Below are positions 20,223 to 29,968 of a stretch of DNA of 64,000 nt, in pieces. Each line of letters opens with the position of its first letter. The first letter of the stretch is position 1. The DNA comes from Lachnospiraceae bacterium (GTDB lineage Bacteria; Bacillota; Clostridia; Lachnospirales; Lachnospiraceae), in assembly GCA_024696825.1 (NCBI GenBank), contig JAILGL010000075.1, positions 1 to 64,000 of the forward strand, in the 5' to 3' direction. The translations under genes were made by a program, and so were the position numbers. Under the pieces are notes generated by a model. That model worked only from the letters and a program-made list of their open reading frames with translations. It was not told the DNA's origin and made no database searches.

Positions 20223-21038
20223 ATGAAGATAATTATAAAATTTTCAAAGGTTGGGAGCATGAAGTTTATCGGCCACTTAGACCTTATGAGATATTTTCAA
20301 AAATGTTTCAGACGTGCTAATGTTCCCATTGCCATGAGTAAAGGTTTTTCACCTCATCAGATTCTATCCTTTGCATCACCTCTTGGAGTTGGTGTTACAA
20401 GCGAGGGAGACTATCTGGATGCAATGCTGGATACTGAGGACGAGTCTTACATAAATAAACTCAAAGAGGATTTAAATGAAGTTTTAAATGATGAAATAAG
20501 AGTTGTAGAAATAAGGCGCGTTGCAGATGAAGTAAAAAGCTCCATGTCCTTACTTTGTGCCTGTGATTATGTTATAGGCCTTAAGGATGTTAAGGTTAAT
20601 GAAGAGAATAAGGTGCTGCTTAATAAGGATTTTATTAAGGCTAAGCTTAAATGTTATCTAAGTCAGCCTGAGATTTTAGTTACTAAAAAAACTAAGAAAA
20701 GCACTAAGGAAATTAATATTAAGGATTATATCTATACCATAACTGAATCAGTAAGCGCTTTAAGCGAATATACAGGTTTAAGCTATGATAATATTTTAGA
20801 AAGCACATCTGATTCAAAGGCTGTAATAGCTTTAAGGGTTACAGCAGGTAGTAGCATTAATATAAAGCCTGAGCTTATTATGGAGGATTTTGTCAAATTC
20901 TTAAACATAGAATATAGTAATCTGGAATATCAGATTCACAGGCTTAATATGTACAGAGATAAGAATTTTAAGAAGGGTGAGCTACATACTCTTAATACGG
21001 AGATTATTTGTGATCCCGTAGCTATTTATGAGTATTAA
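20223..21038 (+). CDS. TIGR03936 family radical-SAM-associated protein (DUF2344)
   Basis: FSKVGSMKFIGHLDLMRYFQKCFRRANVPIAMSKGFSPHQILSFASPLGVGVTSEGDY. Confidence 0.9.
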   Translation: MKIIIKFSKVGSMKFIGHLDLMRYFQKCFRRANVPIAMSKGFSPHQILSFASPLGVGVTSEGDYLDAMLDTEDESYINKLKEDLNEVLNDEIRVVEIRRVADEVKSSMSLLCACDYVIGLKDVKVNEENKVLLNKDFIKAKLKCYLSQPEILVTKKTKKSTKEINIKDYIYTITESVSALSEYTGLSYDNILESTSDSKAVIALRVTAGSSINIKPELIMEDFVKFLNIEYSNLEYQIHRLNMYRDKNFKKGELHTLNTEIICDPVAIYEY

Positions 21039-21087
21039 TGCTACATTTAGCATACAAATAATTTATTCTTAGATAGGAGATATTAAA

Positions 21088-21783
21088 GTGATTTATTTAA
21101 CAGGTGACACTCACGGAAATTTTGATAGGATTGAAGAGTTTTGCGAGAAATCTAAGACAAGTAAGAATGACTTAATGATTATTCTTGGTGATGCAGGAAT
21201 TAATTTCTTTGGTGGAAGACAGGATGAAAGATGTAAGGAGCTTTTGGACTCACTGCCACTTTCTTTTTTATGTATTCACGGTAATCACGAAAGAAGACCT
21301 AATACCATAATATCCTATAGGGAAGCTGAATTTTGTGGTGGAACAGTTTATGTAGAGGATAATTATCCATCTATATATTTTGCAAAGGATGGAGAAATCT
21401 ATGATTTAGATGGTTATAAATGTATGGCTATCGGTGGTGCATATAGTATAGATAAGCCTATTAGACTTGTCAGAGGCCATGGCTGGTGGGCGGATGAGCA
21501 GCCTTCAGAGGAAATTAAGGCTCGCGTAATGAAGCGCTTAGAATCCGTTAACTTTAAGCTTGATGCTGTATTTTCACATACTATTCCAAGAAAGTATGAG
21601 CCTGTAGAGACTTATCTTGCAGGGATTGACGAGGCTACAGTAGATAAATCCACTGAAGACTGGTTAGACAGTATAGAGGATAAATTAGACTATAAAAAGT
21701 GGTATTGTGGACATTATCACATTGAAAAGGATATTGATAAGGTGAGCGTTCTCTTTAAGACCTATAAGGAGCTTATGAAATAA
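21088..21783 (+). CDS. Calcineurin-like metallophosphoesterase
   Basis: GDTHGNFDRIEEF, ILGDAGINF, CIHGNHERRP, CGHYHIE motifs. GTG start. Confidence 0.88.
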   Translation: MIYLTGDTHGNFDRIEEFCEKSKTSKNDLMIILGDAGINFFGGRQDERCKELLDSLPLSFLCIHGNHERRPNTIISYREAEFCGGTVYVEDNYPSIYFAKDGEIYDLDGYKCMAIGGAYSIDKPIRLVRGHGWWADEQPSEEIKARVMKRLESVNFKLDAVFSHTIPRKYEPVETYLAGIDEATVDKSTEDWLDSIEDKLDYKKWYCGHYHIEKDIDKVSVLFKTYKELMK

Positions 21784-21824
21784 AAATTTAAGTATTTTAT
21801 AGCCTATATTTAAAGGACTTCGCC

Positions 21825-21854
21825 TTGACATAGAGCCTTACAAAGGGGTATTCT
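21825..21854 (+). promoter_or_regulatory. Candidate promoter TTGACA-18-TATTCT with CCTTACAAAGG inverted repeat in the spacer
   Basis: TTGACA 21825-21830, TATTCT 21849-21854; inverted repeat CCTT-ACA-AAGG at 21836-21846. Confidence 0.5.
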
Positions 21855-21893
21855 ATTATTATGTTATTCGTAAATGCTTAAGGAGGTTGAAAA

Positions 21894-22664
21894 ATGGACA
21901 TTATTTCAAGAGAAGAAATGGAAGAAGTAGATGTTTTTGGTATAGGTGAGCCAAATACAGAATACAGTCAGTATTTAGTCGGTAATTCCTATTTGAAGAC
22001 ACTTTCAAACAGTGAAGAAGCCGGAGTTAAGGTTCGTAACGTTACATTTGAGCCTGGCTGTAGAAATTATTGGCATATTCATCATGCTAAAAGCGGTGGC
22101 GGACAGGTACTCATATGTACTGCAGGAGAGGGCTGGTATCAGGAAATGGGTAAACAGCCTGTAAGTCTTACAAAGGGCAGTGTTATAACTGTTCCAGCTA
22201 ATGTTAAGAACTGGCATGGTGCTAAGAAGGACACCTGGTTCTCCCATATAGCAGTAGAGCTTCCAGGAGAAGAGACTAGTACAGAATGGCTACAGAAGGT
22301 TAATGATGCATGGTATAACAGATTAGGAAAAGAAGGTGAATTTATGGGTAAGGTTAAAATATTTATAGCACAGCCAATGAGACATAAGTCAGATGAGGAA
22401 ATCATCGAAGAGAGAGTTGAAATTACCAATAAGCTTAAAAATGAGCTTTTTGCAGGTGAAGATGTTGAGATACTTAACAGTTATATGGAAGATTTTACCG
22501 CTTCACATCTTAAGAATAAATCTCTTAATTATCTTGGTAAATCTATTCAGCTTTTATCTGAAGCTGATTATGTATTCTTCGCTAAGGGTTGGAAAGAAGC
22601 AAGAGGTTGTCATATTGAACATGAATGTGCAGAAAGATATGGTATTAATATAATAGAGGATTAA
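21894..22664 (+). CDS. Cupin domain fused to DUF4406/deoxyribosyltransferase-like domain
   Basis: Cupin part: FEPGCRNYWHIHHAKSGGGQVLICTAGEGWYQEMGKQPVSLTKGSVITVPANVKNWHGA. C-terminal part: KVKIFIAQPMRHKSDEEIIEER...LLSEADYVFFAKGWKEARGCHIEHECAERYGINII. Confidence 0.8.
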   Translation: MDIISREEMEEVDVFGIGEPNTEYSQYLVGNSYLKTLSNSEEAGVKVRNVTFEPGCRNYWHIHHAKSGGGQVLICTAGEGWYQEMGKQPVSLTKGSVITVPANVKNWHGAKKDTWFSHIAVELPGEETSTEWLQKVNDAWYNRLGKEGEFMGKVKIFIAQPMRHKSDEEIIEERVEITNKLKNELFAGEDVEILNSYMEDFTASHLKNKSLNYLGKSIQLLSEADYVFFAKGWKEARGCHIEHECAERYGINIIED

Positions 22665-22668
22665 TGTT

Positions 22669-24543
22669 GTGATAAATCGTATTAACAGACGTTGGGTATT
22701 TATATTTTTTGTTTTAATAGCTTGTTTTTGTGGTGTTATAAGTAACAGTCACAGTGTAAGTGCAAAAAAGAAAAAAGTTAAACTTATTAAGAGTATTAAG
22801 CTTAGAAAATATAATGGTGTTACTACCTTAAGAAGAGGTAAAAAAGTAGCTTTAAAATATACTATTAAACCTGCTAATGCGACTAACAAAAAACTCAAAT
22901 TTAAAAGCAGTGCACCTAATATTGTTTACGTAAACAAAAAGGGTATTATAAGAACCAGAAATTATGGTTATGCTAATATCATTGCTAAAACTACTGATGG
23001 ATCTAAGAAAAAGGTTAAGCTTAGAGTTTACGTAGGAAACAGTATTAAATCATTTGCATTTTCTAATCCGGCAACGGATTCAGTGATTTATATGGGTAAG
23101 TCTAAAAGGCTTATTCCTGTATTTAATCCAACACGCGTTGCCTGTAGTAATTTAAAATTTGAATCAAGTAATACAAATGTAGCTACAGTTACAAGTAAAG
23201 GTCTTATTAAGCCTATTTCTAACGGTGATGTAACTATTACAGCTACAACTAAGGATGGAACTAATAAGAGGTTAAGGAGGGTTTTTACCATTAAAACCCT
23301 CGTAACTTCAGTTTCCTTAAATGCTAAGGAAACTAATAAAAATATTGTTGGCTTAGGTTCCTCAGGTGTTTATATTAGAAAGGGTGAAAACTGTAATCTT
23401 ATACCTAATATAACTCCTGAAACAGCCAGCGATAAATCTCTAACTTTTAAATCTAATAATTCACTCATTGCTTCGGTAAATAATGATGGAGTTTTAACCG
23501 CTAAAAATGTTGGGATTTGTACCATAACTGCTACCTGCAATGATGTGTCTTCAATGAGTACTACCTTCACAGTACAAGTAACCTCAAATGTAAAACCTGA
23601 AGTGTTTTTAATAGCCCATAGGGGAAGAAGTGCCATGGCACCTGAAAACTCCCTTGCTGCATTTAAGCTGGGCTTTGAAGGATTGTTTGATGCGGTGGAA
23701 TGTGATATATGGAAAACCACAGATGATGAATTTTGTATTTCCCATGATGAGTCACTTCTAAGATGCTGTAATGTAGATAAATTAGTTACTAATATGACTT
23801 TAGATGAGGTTAAAAGTACTTTAATTACAAAGGGTTCTAATATTAAGGATTATCCTAATTTACATGTACCTTCACTGGATCAGCTTATAGAATTAAAAAA
23901 GAATTATCCCGGAAAAATACTTTTAATAGAATTAAAACAAAAATTTAGCAGAGGTAATCTTAAAAAGATTATTAAAAAGACGGTAGATGCAGGTATCTAT
24001 AAGGATGTTCGGTTTATTTCCTTTTATGATGAAAATCTTAAAATAATTAGAGAGATAGAGGAAAGTTTTAATTCGGGTAAGGATACCTTAGAGCCTTCAG
24101 ATTCTGATATTCCAACGTCTGGTGCAGTTACAGGTTCAGCCGTAACAGACTCAGCCATTGAGGATATTAATGACGATGAGGATGAGAATATAGATAACAC
24201 TGACAATGTTAATAAATCCATTAAAAATATGAAAAATACAGATTCCGAAATTAATGAAGAAAAAGAAGATAATACTTCGGATTCTGATAATATAAAGCTT
24301 GATTTTACTCTGGAATATCTGGTTAGTAAGATTACAGATGATATTATAGAAGAGTGTAAAACCTATAATTTTATTATTAATTCTAAGTATTCCGGTGTAA
24401 CTGATGAGCTAATTAATAAGGCTCATGACAATGACTTACTAGTCCATGTTTGGACTGTTCCAAATATTATGATTGCTGACAGGATGATTTATAGCTTGAA
24501 GGTTGACGGTATAACGTCCAACGAACTTTTTTATACAGAATAA
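22669..24543 (+). CDS. Secreted protein with BIG2-type Ig-like repeats and a glycerophosphodiester phosphodiesterase domain
   Basis: GTG start, signal peptide, repeated SxNxxIATVxxxGxI-type Ig-like units, then GDPD motifs LIAHRGRSAMAPENSLAAFKLGFEGLFDAVECDIWKTTDDEFCISHDESL. Confidence 0.82.
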   Translation: MINRINRRWVFIFFVLIACFCGVISNSHSVSAKKKKVKLIKSIKLRKYNGVTTLRRGKKVALKYTIKPANATNKKLKFKSSAPNIVYVNKKGIIRTRNYGYANIIAKTTDGSKKKVKLRVYVGNSIKSFAFSNPATDSVIYMGKSKRLIPVFNPTRVACSNLKFESSNTNVATVTSKGLIKPISNGDVTITATTKDGTNKRLRRVFTIKTLVTSVSLNAKETNKNIVGLGSSGVYIRKGENCNLIPNITPETASDKSLTFKSNNSLIASVNNDGVLTAKNVGICTITATCNDVSSMSTTFTVQVTSNVKPEVFLIAHRGRSAMAPENSLAAFKLGFEGLFDAVECDIWKTTDDEFCISHDESLLRCCNVDKLVTNMTLDEVKSTLITKGSNIKDYPNLHVPSLDQLIELKKNYPGKILLIELKQKFSRGNLKKIIKKTVDAGIYKDVRFISFYDENLKIIREIEESFNSGKDTLEPSDSDIPTSGAVTGSAVTDSAIEDINDDEDENIDNTDNVNKSIKNMKNTDSEINEEKEDNTSDSDNIKLDFTLEYLVSKITDDIIEECKTYNFIINSKYSGVTDELINKAHDNDLLVHVWTVPNIMIADRMIYSLKVDGITSNELFYTE

Positions 24544-24576
24544 ACCTTTAATTTAAGGTTTCTTTAGGAGATAGTT

Positions 24577-27018
24577 ATGATTAGATTACAAAATGTAAGC
24601 AAGTACTATTATTCAGATACCTCTGTAACACTTGCTTTAAATAAAATTAATATAGATCTTCCTGATAAAGGTTTTGTAGTAATTACAGGTGAAAGTGGAA
24701 GTGGTAAAAGTACTCTTTTAAATCTCATAAGTGGTATAGATACATTTGATAATGGTGAAATGTATTTTAAGGGTGAACCTACCTTCCAATATGATTCTAA
24801 GGACTGGGAAAATTACAGACGTAATGAGATTGGCTTTGTTTTCCAAAACTATGGTCTTATAGGCCATTATACAGCTTTAGATAATGTGGTTTCAGCCCTT
24901 TTAATTCTAGGGTTTAATTTAGAGGAAGCAAGAGAAAAGGCAAGAAATTATCTTAACAAGGTAGGTCTTGATTCTCATGCTAATCAAAAGGCCACAGAGC
25001 TTTCCAGTGGTCAGAAGCAAAGACTTTCCATAGCAAGAGCCTTAGCTAAGAATACTGATATTATTGTTGCAGATGAGCCTACAGGAAACTTAGATTCTGA
25101 AACCAGTGCTCAGATTATAGATATTTTAAAGGAACTCTCTAAGGAAAAGCTTATAATTATGGTTACTCATAATTATGAGCAGGTAGAGGATAAAGCTACA
25201 TTTAAAATCAGGCTTCATGATGGTGAAGTAGTTTCTAAGGATTATGTTAACGAGGGTATAGAAGAAGCTTCTAAGGAAATAGAGGAAGCTAAGGAATTAG
25301 AGAAACCTGACCACATTAAATATGTTAAATCTGAAGAGGAAAATGTAGGAATAAGCATTATAGAAAAGAGAAAAAATCTCTTTCATACAGCTCTTAGATT
25401 TATAAAAATGGACTTTAAGGGTCAGAAAAACAGAACCATGATGTTTTTTATGTTTTTCTTATTTACAGGTCTTATTTCATATATATTTTTAGGTGAGCTT
25501 TTTGCTAATGCAGACGACAGAATCACTAAGAAATTTGATAAAACTGCATTTCAAAATACCAGTGATAAAAGGCTTCTTTTAAAGAGGGCTGATGACAAGG
25601 AAATAACCGATAAGGACCTTAAAAAAATCAATAAGGTTACTTACGTTAAGGATGTAGATAAATACGATTATTGTAATGATGTTTCTTATTATTCAGAAAA
25701 GAATAAGGACTATAAAATTGTCTATGGTGACAAGGATGAGAATGATAAAAAGACCTATGAATATAAGTTTTATAATCATGGTAAATATGTTCGTTCACAA
25801 ACCTGTATAAGTGAGGATGATTTAAAGGCGGGTAAGCTTCCTAAAAAACGTAATGAAATCGCCCTTTATTCTACTGATAAATCAAAGATTGGTAAGAAGG
25901 TAGAAATCTTTTTTAAGAATGATAATATCTGGGAGGATGGTTCCTATTATCATACTGAATTTACAGTAACTGCCTTACTTAAAAAGAAAACAGATCAGAT
26001 ATATTTTTCTGATGATTTTGCAACTATGATTTCTGCCTGTCAGAATGATATATCTATTAATATAGAATATGCTTATGATTTTAGAAATGACAGATATAAT
26101 ATGTTCAGTGTATTTTATCCTGTTATAGGTGAGTTTATTCCATATCATTCAGAAAAGCAGTCCATGAAGGAAATGGAAGTAATTTACCAGGAAAAAGAAC
26201 CTGAAAATGTAAAGAATCTTAAGCGTCGAATGGGAGAGTTCAGGATTTCTAAAAACCATAAATCTGACGAAAGAACTCAGACTAATCAGGATTCACCTAA
26301 TTCAACTAATATATCTGCCGTTATATTTGGTCAGTGTAGAATGAATATTATTAATTCTAAAGGATATGACGACGGTAAGGTAAAGAAGGTTTCTGTGCTT
26401 GTTAAGCATGTTCAGGGCTATGCAGAGACTCCTGAAGATAATTTCTCAGATCAAAGTGGTAATATTGTAGAAATAAGTGAAGGCCAGTTTAATAACATTT
26501 TCCCAGATAGAATGACCTCTTATCAGGCTTCAGTTTTCATCACTAATTATTCTAAAACTGATAAGGTTATTAAGAAGTTAAATAAGCTTGGTTATGTAGC
26601 TATAAGCACTTATAGGGTAAGTACTACAGAGTATGATATGAATAAGGTTAATGAAAGACTTGTGACCATTATTATTTCACTGATTGTGCTTATTGTACTT
26701 ATTATTTTACAGATTCTTATTATGCGCTCCTTTATGAAAATAAGAATCAATGAATTTTTCGTATTTAAATTCATGGGTATGAGGATGCGTCTTATAAGAA
26801 TGATTGTAAATTTGACCAATGCCATATATGCACTTTCTACAAGCTTAATAATCCTTGTATTTGCCGGAGTTCTAATGATTTTAAGAGTTCCGTTTATAAA
26901 GGATATAGCAGAGTATTACAGCTTTTTAAATATAATTATATATCTTATATTTAATCAGCTTATGGCCTACCTATCTTCAATTATGTTTAATAAGCTTTTA
27001 GTAAAAAAAGACAGATAA
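24577..27018 (+). CDS. ABC transporter, fused ATPase and FtsX/MacB-like permease
   Basis: Walker A GESGSGKSTLL, signature LSSGQKQRLSIARAL, Walker B IIVADEPTGNLD, TM segments at centre and C-terminus. Confidence 0.9.
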   Translation: MIRLQNVSKYYYSDTSVTLALNKINIDLPDKGFVVITGESGSGKSTLLNLISGIDTFDNGEMYFKGEPTFQYDSKDWENYRRNEIGFVFQNYGLIGHYTALDNVVSALLILGFNLEEAREKARNYLNKVGLDSHANQKATELSSGQKQRLSIARALAKNTDIIVADEPTGNLDSETSAQIIDILKELSKEKLIIMVTHNYEQVEDKATFKIRLHDGEVVSKDYVNEGIEEASKEIEEAKELEKPDHIKYVKSEEENVGISIIEKRKNLFHTALRFIKMDFKGQKNRTMMFFMFFLFTGLISYIFLGELFANADDRITKKFDKTAFQNTSDKRLLLKRADDKEITDKDLKKINKVTYVKDVDKYDYCNDVSYYSEKNKDYKIVYGDKDENDKKTYEYKFYNHGKYVRSQTCISEDDLKAGKLPKKRNEIALYSTDKSKIGKKVEIFFKNDNIWEDGSYYHTEFTVTALLKKKTDQIYFSDDFATMISACQNDISINIEYAYDFRNDRYNMFSVFYPVIGEFIPYHSEKQSMKEMEVIYQEKEPENVKNLKRRMGEFRISKNHKSDERTQTNQDSPNSTNISAVIFGQCRMNIINSKGYDDGKVKKVSVLVKHVQGYAETPEDNFSDQSGNIVEISEGQFNNIFPDRMTSYQASVFITNYSKTDKVIKKLNKLGYVAISTYRVSTTEYDMNKVNERLVTIIISLIVLIVLIILQILIMRSFMKIRINEFFVFKFMGMRMRLIRMIVNLTNAIYALSTSLIILVFAGVLMILRVPFIKDIAEYYSFLNIIIYLIFNQLMAYLSSIMFNKLLVKKDR

Positions 27019-27033
27019 AATGAGGGATTTCCT

Positions 27034-29568
27034 ATGATTAAAGTCAGTAATTTAAATAAGTTTTTTTATAAAGGAAAAAAGAATGAAAATCATGTGCTAA
27101 AGAGTGTAGAGCTTGAGTTTGAAGACACCGGTCTTGTATGCATTTTAGGCGAAAGTGGTTGTGGTAAAACCACCCTTTTAAATACAATCGGCGGACTTGA
27201 TGATTTTTATTCCGGTGAGATGGATATTAATGGTACTGAGATTAAAAAATATAATCTGGATGTTTCTGAAAAGGTTAGAAATGATAACTTTGGATTTGTA
27301 TTTCAGAATTACTATCTTTTAAAGGATTATACCGTTGCCTATAATATAAGACTCGCATTAAATATATATGATATTTCCGATAAGGAAAAGGATGAGAGAG
27401 TTGACTATGTCCTTGAAGCCTTAGATATGCTTAAATACAAGAAAAAGCTTGTATCTGAGCTTTCAGGTGGTCAGCAGCAAAGAGTCTCCATAGCAAGAGC
27501 CTTAGTTAAAAGTCCTAAGGTTATTCTTGCAGATGAGCCAACGGGTAACTTAGATGAAGAAAATACCATTAGAACCATGAGTATTTTAAAGAACATTTCC
27601 AAAGATTGTCTTGTAATTGTTGTTACTCATGAAAAGGATATTGCTAAGTTTTTTGCTGACAGAATTATAAAGATTAAGGATGGTGAAATCACCAAGGATA
27701 AAGTAAATAAGCATAAAAAAGGATATAGCAGAAAAGACGATAATAACATCTATCTTGGAGATTTAGAGCTTAAAAAATTAGAAGAAAAGAATGTTGATTT
27801 AAAGCTTTATTTTGAGAAGGAAGATGAAGAATTTACTGAAGAAGATTCTGATAATAATTCTGATAACAATACAACTGATTCCGACAATAATACTGAGAAT
27901 ACCGATGATAAGATTAAGCTTAAAATGGCATATTACGACGGTAAGCTTTATATTAAAAATGACTCAGAGATAGAGGTTATTATGACTACAGAGGAGTCTG
28001 ATGTTAATCTTATAGATGATAAAAAACCTGAGTTTGAATTAGAGGATACTAAGAATTTTGACTTTAGTTTAAAGCGACTTGTGTCTAACAGAAATGGTGA
28101 ATTTACATTTAAGGAAATTAAGCATCTCGCTCAGGAAAATATGAGAATTACCGGTAAAAAGTATGTATTTATGCTTATTATCATGCTTCTTAATGCTATA
28201 CTTATGACTGTTGGTGTGGCTAATTTCATGAATACATTTTTAATTGATGAAAGAAATGTAGTTAGTCGTGATTCACACTATGTTACTGTGGAATTTGAAA
28301 GTACGGGTGAAAAAAATGAATTTGAAATGGGCTCAAGACTCAATCAGTTTTACACGGATATGGTTAAGGATGGTAAATATCAGGAAATATATAACTATAA
28401 TAAAGCCAATCTAAAGCTTAAATACAAAGGCTTTGCACAGATTGAAAAGGTGGATGTATATCTTCCTTCCTGTTCATATGTTTCCTATGGCAACATTGAT
28501 CAGAGTAATATTTTATATGGCAGAATGCCTGAAGATAGTTCCGAGATTGTTATAGACAGCTGGCTTATATATAAATTCAGAAATTCAGCCTCTATACTTT
28601 CTGAGCTTCTTACCTCAGATAAATCCTTCTTAAATCAGACTCTTGTAGATGATATGACTGATAAGGAATTTAAGATTGTAGGTATAAGTAATACTGAGGA
28701 GCCAACCATATATATGGCTTCATCATGTATTAATTCACTGGGTACCTTCACCTCTGATTTTACTTCAACTTATTATGCCAATAAGGATTCAGATAATAAG
28801 TTTAAAAATGTTAATCTTAAAAACGACGAGATTATTATTACTAAGGATGAGTATGAAAATGATTTAAATCAGAAGGAAAAGTCTATAAATGTTATTAATG
28901 GCGAAGAGTTTTATAATATGGAGGCTACTAACTATAAGATTGTTGATGTCGTTGATTACAAGCTTGGAGCCAAGGGTATTATAAGTGATGATAATTATCA
29001 GTATTTATTTAAGAATAATTTACAGACTTCAAGAAAATTTATAGTATATACTGATGATACTGAGAAAGCTATTAAATACTTTAAAAAGATGGGCTCAGGC
29101 TATGATAAATCTTTTAAATTAAAGGCTTATGTAATGAATGAAAGCCAGCTTGAAAAGCATAGAAAAAATATGCTTCCTAAGGTTAATTTCGTTACATTTT
29201 TAACCCTGGGTATATTTATAATTTCCATAATTATGATTTACTTTACTATTAAATCCAATGCACTTACAAGAAGTGAGGAACTTACGGTTTACAGACTTAT
29301 AGGTATATCAAGGCTTAGTATTCTTAAGACCTATATGCTTGAAATTACACTTTTAACCTTAACAGTGTCATTTCCAGCAGTGCTTATAACCTCTATAGTT
29401 CTTAAGTTTGTGGCGTCAGTTCCATCCCTTTCACTGACTCTTAACTTCCCTTGGTGGGCTATATTTGTACTGGCTTTAATTATACTTGTTATCAATAATA
29501 TTATCAGTGTAATTCCAGTAAGAAATATCTTAACAAAACCGCCTGCAAAACTTGCCTTAAAGGGTTAA
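27034..29568 (+). CDS. ABC transporter, fused ATPase and FtsX/MacB-like permease (paralogue of preceding gene)
   Basis: Walker A GESGCGKTTLL, signature LSGGQQQRVSIARAL, Walker B VILADEPTGNLD, C-terminal FtsX-like TMs. Confidence 0.9.
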   Translation: MIKVSNLNKFFYKGKKNENHVLKSVELEFEDTGLVCILGESGCGKTTLLNTIGGLDDFYSGEMDINGTEIKKYNLDVSEKVRNDNFGFVFQNYYLLKDYTVAYNIRLALNIYDISDKEKDERVDYVLEALDMLKYKKKLVSELSGGQQQRVSIARALVKSPKVILADEPTGNLDEENTIRTMSILKNISKDCLVIVVTHEKDIAKFFADRIIKIKDGEITKDKVNKHKKGYSRKDDNNIYLGDLELKKLEEKNVDLKLYFEKEDEEFTEEDSDNNSDNNTTDSDNNTENTDDKIKLKMAYYDGKLYIKNDSEIEVIMTTEESDVNLIDDKKPEFELEDTKNFDFSLKRLVSNRNGEFTFKEIKHLAQENMRITGKKYVFMLIIMLLNAILMTVGVANFMNTFLIDERNVVSRDSHYVTVEFESTGEKNEFEMGSRLNQFYTDMVKDGKYQEIYNYNKANLKLKYKGFAQIEKVDVYLPSCSYVSYGNIDQSNILYGRMPEDSSEIVIDSWLIYKFRNSASILSELLTSDKSFLNQTLVDDMTDKEFKIVGISNTEEPTIYMASSCINSLGTFTSDFTSTYYANKDSDNKFKNVNLKNDEIIITKDEYENDLNQKEKSINVINGEEFYNMEATNYKIVDVVDYKLGAKGIISDDNYQYLFKNNLQTSRKFIVYTDDTEKAIKYFKKMGSGYDKSFKLKAYVMNESQLEKHRKNMLPKVNFVTFLTLGIFIISIIMIYFTIKSNALTRSEELTVYRLIGISRLSILKTYMLEITLLTLTVSFPAVLITSIVLKFVASVPSLSLTLNFPWWAIFVLALIILVINNIISVIPVRNILTKPPAKLALKG

Positions 29569-29580
29569 TAATGTTACAAT
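29552..29580 (+). promoter_or_regulatory. Candidate rnpB promoter TTGCCT-17-TACAAT
   Basis: TTGCCT 29552-29557, TACAAT 29575-29580, 7 bp before the predicted RNA 5' end; -35 lies within the preceding coding region. Confidence 0.55.
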
Positions 29581-29587
29581 GGGGAGT

Positions 29588-29938
29588 GGTGAGCAGCATG
29601 GGCAGTCGCGACTGCAAGTGCCGAAAGGCCGTAGTTGAGGAAAGTCCGGGCTTCATACGGGATAGGATGCTGGATAACGTCCAGTGGAGGTGACTCCCAG
29701 GAAAGTGCAACAGAAATTATACCGCTGCTTATTGCAGTAAGGGTGAAATGGCAGGGTAAGAGCCTACCGCATCGCTGGTGACAGAGGTGGCAGTGTAAAC
29801 CCCATCCGAAGCAAGACCGAAAAGGAACTATATGCGATTCCCGTCATTGTTCCGGGTAGGTCGCTAGAGATGTATGGTAACATGCATTCAAGATAGATGA
29901 TTGCCTTAGACATAACCCGGCTTATAGTGCAGCTCACC
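29588..29938 (+). ncRNA. rnpB: RNase P RNA
   Basis: Conserved blocks GAGGAAAGTCCGGGC, AAAGTGCAACAGAAA, AGGGTGAAATGGCAGGGTAAGAGCCTACCGC, GTAAACCCCATCCGAAGCAAGACCGAAAAGGAAC, GGTAGGTCGCTAGAG, ACATAACCCGGCTTATA. Terminal P1 helix GGTGAGC/GCTCACC. Confidence 0.95.
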
Positions 29939-29968
29939 TAAATCTTTTAGAAAATGAGGTTATTTGAG

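Noticed and set aside
24542-24562. AAACCTT-TAATTT-AAGGTTT hairpin considered as a terminator
   Set aside because: A/T-rich 7-bp stem with only a short T run and the ABC gene's SD immediately following; evidence too weak.
29504-29710. 68-aa minus-strand ORF
   Set aside because: Lies across the end of the ABC gene and antisense to RNase P RNA.
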